Below are positions 61,795 through 64,000 of a stretch of 64,000 nucleotides of DNA, piece by piece. The translations under genes were made by a program, and so were the position numbers. The stretch is from JAFGOM01 sp964605795 (GTDB lineage Archaea > Halobacteriota > Methanomicrobia > Methanomicrobiales > Methanospirillaceae). Position 1 is the stretch's first letter. Every line of letters starts with the position of its first letter. The stretch lies in assembly GCA_964605795.1 (NCBI GenBank), contig CAZSDZ010000002.1, forward strand, positions 52,999 through 116,998, read 5' to 3'. Under the pieces are notes generated by a model that had not been told where the DNA came from, did not search any database, and was given only the letters and a program-made list of their open reading frames with translations.

Positions 61795-63276
61795 TTGAGG
61801 GATCAGGAAGCAGGCCTGAAAGATGGTGAACGGGTGCAGGATACAAACAAAGCGATCAGGATTCTGTATGTTGATGACGAACCAGAGATGCTTGCAGTAA
61901 CAAGAATCCATTTGGAAGAGACCGGAGAGTTCATTGTTGATACCGTATCCTCTGCCGTATCTGCCCTTTCCTCATTTCCGATTCAATCCTACGACGCTAT
62001 CGTCTCTGATTACCTGATGCCGGACATGGACGGGATAGCATTTCTGAAAGAGGTCAGGAGAAGGTATGGAGAGATCCCATTTATCCTCTTTTTGGGTAAA
62101 GGGGATGAAGAAATCCTGATAGATGCCATCAATAACGGAGCCGATTTTTATCTTCATAAAAGTAAGTCAAAAGAACTGCCTTTTGTAGAACTGGCGTACG
62201 GAATACGGCAGGCTGTTGCAAAGAAGTGTGCCAAAGACGCAATCCGGGAGAGCGAAGAGAAATACCGTTCAATACTGGAGAATGCAAGCGAGATCGTCTA
62301 TTCGCTCACCCCTGAAGGTATTATCTCGTATGTCTCTCCGAATGTTACTGATATTTTAGGATATTCTCATGATGAGGTGATAGGAAAACCTGCCCTTTCT
62401 TTCCTGCACCCTGATGATTACTCCCTTATCCGCGATCAGTTCTATACTACCTTAAAAACCGGAAGAAAGACCAGTAACATCGTATACCGGTTGCGACATA
62501 AAGAGGGATCCTGGCAATGGCATTCCCAGAGTTATCTGCCGATACGAGATGCTGACGGAGAGATTGCAGGAGTACAGGGGATCAGTTACGATATTACCGA
62601 ACAAAAAAAATCTGAAGATGCACTCAGAATTGCAAACCGACAGTTAAATCTGTTGACAGATATCACCAGGCATGACATCCTCAACAGCGTTATGGTCATC
62701 CTCGGAAATCTATCGCTTCTTGAGATGGACTACAAAGACCCTGGTCTTCTCACCTACATTCAGAAAATTAAATCGGCAACCATAGAGATACAATCCCAGA
62801 TTGAATTTACCCGGGCATTCGGGGAACTCTGCTCTCATGACCCCAAATGGATACCGTTAGAAACAGTTATGCCTAACAGTTCCCTCCCCGATTCAGTCAC
62901 CCTTATCACCGATCTAGAGAATGTTTCCATATTTGTCGATCCAATGATAAAGAAGGTATTTTTTAACCTTCTTGATAACTCTCTCCGGCATGGCCATCGG
63001 GTAACTACGATCCATTCTTTTGTTCTTGAATCAGAGAACAATTTAACAATCGTATGGGAAGATAACGGGGCTGGTATTGATCCGTTAGAGAAAGAGAAAA
63101 TTTTTAACAGAGGGTATGGAAAACACACAGGACTTGGGATGTTTCTCATCAGAGAGATCCTATCGCTTACCGGTATAACGATCCACGAGACCGGAGTATA
63201 CGAACAGGGTGCACGTTTCGAGATAGTTGTCCCGAAAGGTGCCTGGTGCAGGGATATGATACCGGAATCCGGATAG
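61795..63276 (+). CDS. Receiver-PAS-histidine kinase hybrid protein
   Basis: Signal-transduction protein of 493 aa. Residues 20-140 are a receiver domain (YVDDEPEML, phosphoacceptor Asp in IVSDYLMPDMDG, Lys in LHKSK). Residues 155-275 are one PAS domain (ILENASEIVYSLTPEG). The kinase part has an H-box DITRHDILNSVM of the methanogen type and an ATPase with NLLDNSLRHG, WEDNGAGID and TGLGMFLIREIL. There is no membrane helix, so it senses a cytoplasmic signal. The start is TTG 61795 behind GGAGGAGGGG. No separate regulator gene follows. Confidence 0.92.
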   Translation: MRDQEAGLKDGERVQDTNKAIRILYVDDEPEMLAVTRIHLEETGEFIVDTVSSAVSALSSFPIQSYDAIVSDYLMPDMDGIAFLKEVRRRYGEIPFILFLGKGDEEILIDAINNGADFYLHKSKSKELPFVELAYGIRQAVAKKCAKDAIRESEEKYRSILENASEIVYSLTPEGIISYVSPNVTDILGYSHDEVIGKPALSFLHPDDYSLIRDQFYTTLKTGRKTSNIVYRLRHKEGSWQWHSQSYLPIRDADGEIAGVQGISYDITEQKKSEDALRIANRQLNLLTDITRHDILNSVMVILGNLSLLEMDYKDPGLLTYIQKIKSATIEIQSQIEFTRAFGELCSHDPKWIPLETVMPNSSLPDSVTLITDLENVSIFVDPMIKKVFFNLLDNSLRHGHRVTTIHSFVLESENNLTIVWEDNGAGIDPLEKEKIFNRGYGKHTGLGMFLIREILSLTGITIHETGVYEQGARFEIVVPKGAWCRDMIPESG

Positions 63277-63356
63277 TCATGCGAAGTAAGAGATAAAGCC
63301 TCTTTTTGCACAGGGCACTTCATTATTTTTCATGAAGATAACCATTTGAAAAAAGA

Positions 63357-64000
63357 TTATACCGAGAGATTTAGTGCATAATCGACCGCAGCCTCTGCAT
63401 GGATAGTCAGAGTATCAAAAACCGGAACAGAAACATCATCCTGCTCTATTAACAGAGGTATCTCAGTACAAGCCAGTACAATTCCTTCTGCCCCGTTCTT
63501 GACCAGGTTATCGATAATCGTGAGATACTTCTCTTTTGAGTTCTCTTGTATACTATTTTTGACCAGTTCGTCAAATATCACGGTGTTGATTATGTCCCGT
63601 TCTCGTTTATCTGGGATCATCACAGAAACATGGTATTGATTCCAAAGAATATCCCGGTAAAAACCTTGTTCCATAGTATATGTGGTTCCAATGAGGCCGA
63701 CTTTTCTTATACCGGCTTTCTGTATCGTTGCACCGGTTGCATCAGCAATATGAATCACCGGGAGTCCGGTATGTTGTACAATGATATCTGCCAATTTGTG
63801 CATCGTATTGGAACAGATGATAATAAAATCAGCACCCCCGCACTTCAGTCGCTCTGCTGCATCAAGCATCGTATCAGTTAAGATATTCCAGTCGCCCTTC
63901 TCGGCAAGACGTTCCTGCTGTGAGAACGTGCCAAAGTTAATCGAGTACATGAGAATGTTTGCAGAGTAATTCTCACCTTTTTTCCTGTTTACAATCTCAT
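63357..64000 (-). CDS. Aspartate/glutamate racemase family protein (5' end outside window)
   Basis: Cofactor-independent amino-acid racemase. Two catalytic cysteines are visible, in IIICSNTMHK and VLACTEIPLL. An internal ATG at 63950 would give 197 aa, but the frame stays open to the window edge and the added residues (ending SANILMYSINF) match the family's usual N-terminal region, so the true start lies beyond 64000. Likely substrate aspartate, by family; not proven. It is convergent with the kinase gene. Confidence 0.85.
   Translation of the reverse strand, partial: EIVNRKKGENYSANILMYSINFGTFSQQERLAEKGDWNILTDTMLDAAERLKCGGADFIIICSNTMHKLADIIVQHTGLPVIHIADATGATIQKAGIRKVGLIGTTYTMEQGFYRDILWNQYHVSVMIPDKRERDIINTVIFDELVKNSIQENSKEKYLTIIDNLVKNGAEGIVLACTEIPLLIEQDDVSVPVFDTLTIHAEAAVDYALNLSV

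Noticed and set aside
1..64000. CRISPR arrays, rRNA genes, insertion sequences with a transposase gene
   Set aside because: No regularly spaced repeats, no rRNA-like stretches and no transposase domains were seen on either strand.

Overview
The window comes from a methanogenic euryarchaeon, most likely of the order Methanomicrobiales; a Methanospirillum relative is my guess from gene content and style, not a proven placement. The case rests on methenyl-H4MPT cyclohydrolase (mch), methanogenesis marker protein 12, the tetrahydromethanopterin enzyme MptE, an HdrA-like flavoprotein, a four-subunit pyruvate synthase, two archaeal ether-lipid enzymes (a geranylgeranyl reductase and a UbiA-family DGGGP synthase), an Orc1/Cdc6 protein, archaeal Trm1 and a Thg1-like protein. 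Promoters are archaeal (TATA boxes about 22-30 nt from the start, several apparently leaderless genes). TTG or GTG starts with strong Shine-Dalgarno sites are common. A run of 10 N shows that this is a draft assembly.

Layout. 1-6.1 kb: lipid reductase (cut by the window edge), a small unknown protein, gyrB-gyrA. 6.2-9.0 kb: minus-strand group of GNAT acetyltransferase, DUF1848 protein, AN1-type zinc finger protein and ADP-ribosylglycohydrolase. 9.2-13.4 kb: enolase (with the assembly gap) and porCDAB. 13.4-16.6 kb: marker protein 12, a nucleotide-sugar epimerase, apgM, then a 96-bp palindromic MITE-like element. 16.9-24 kb: Orc1/Cdc6, mch, a DUF1858 protein, S-adenosyl/inosylhomocysteine hydrolase, hisF, an HTH regulator, and a DadD/MtaD-type deaminase. 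24-34 kb: DEAD-box helicase with two candidate small proteins nearby, malQ, and two P-type ATPases. 34.2-41.3 kb: a six-gene operon resembling hydrogenase-4/complex I. 41.6-47.6 kb: Thg1-like protein, PRC-barrel protein, site-2 protease, radical SAM protein, mptE, and a TrkA-N/DHH fusion. 47.7-56.9 kb: tRNA-Lys, CxxC mini-protein, giant HEAT-repeat protein, pyrBI, coaD, gamma carbonic anhydrase, HdrA-like protein, mtnA, DUF116. 57-64 kb: DGGGP synthase, tRNA-Arg, trm1, DRG GTPase, tRNA-Glu, a nearly 1-kb gene-poor stretch, a receiver-PAS-kinase protein, and an amino-acid racemase cut by the window end.

How it fits together. Pyruvate synthase, enolase and phosphoglycerate mutase are steps of gluconeogenesis from acetyl-CoA. 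The deaminase, the homocysteine-releasing hydrolase and MtnA form a scattered salvage route for S-adenosylmethionine by-products.

The most striking locus is the six-gene complex at 34.2-41.3 kb. Its membrane subunits look intact. The NuoB/HycG-like small subunit has lost all four cysteines that would bind the [4Fe-4S] cluster, the large subunit has lost all four Ni-Fe cysteine ligands, and no ferredoxin-like subunit is encoded. It looks like an ion-translocating complex without the family's redox centres, similar to the 'Ehr' (energy-converting hydrogenase related) group, and its partner and function are unknown. Two perfect palindromes lie upstream of it.
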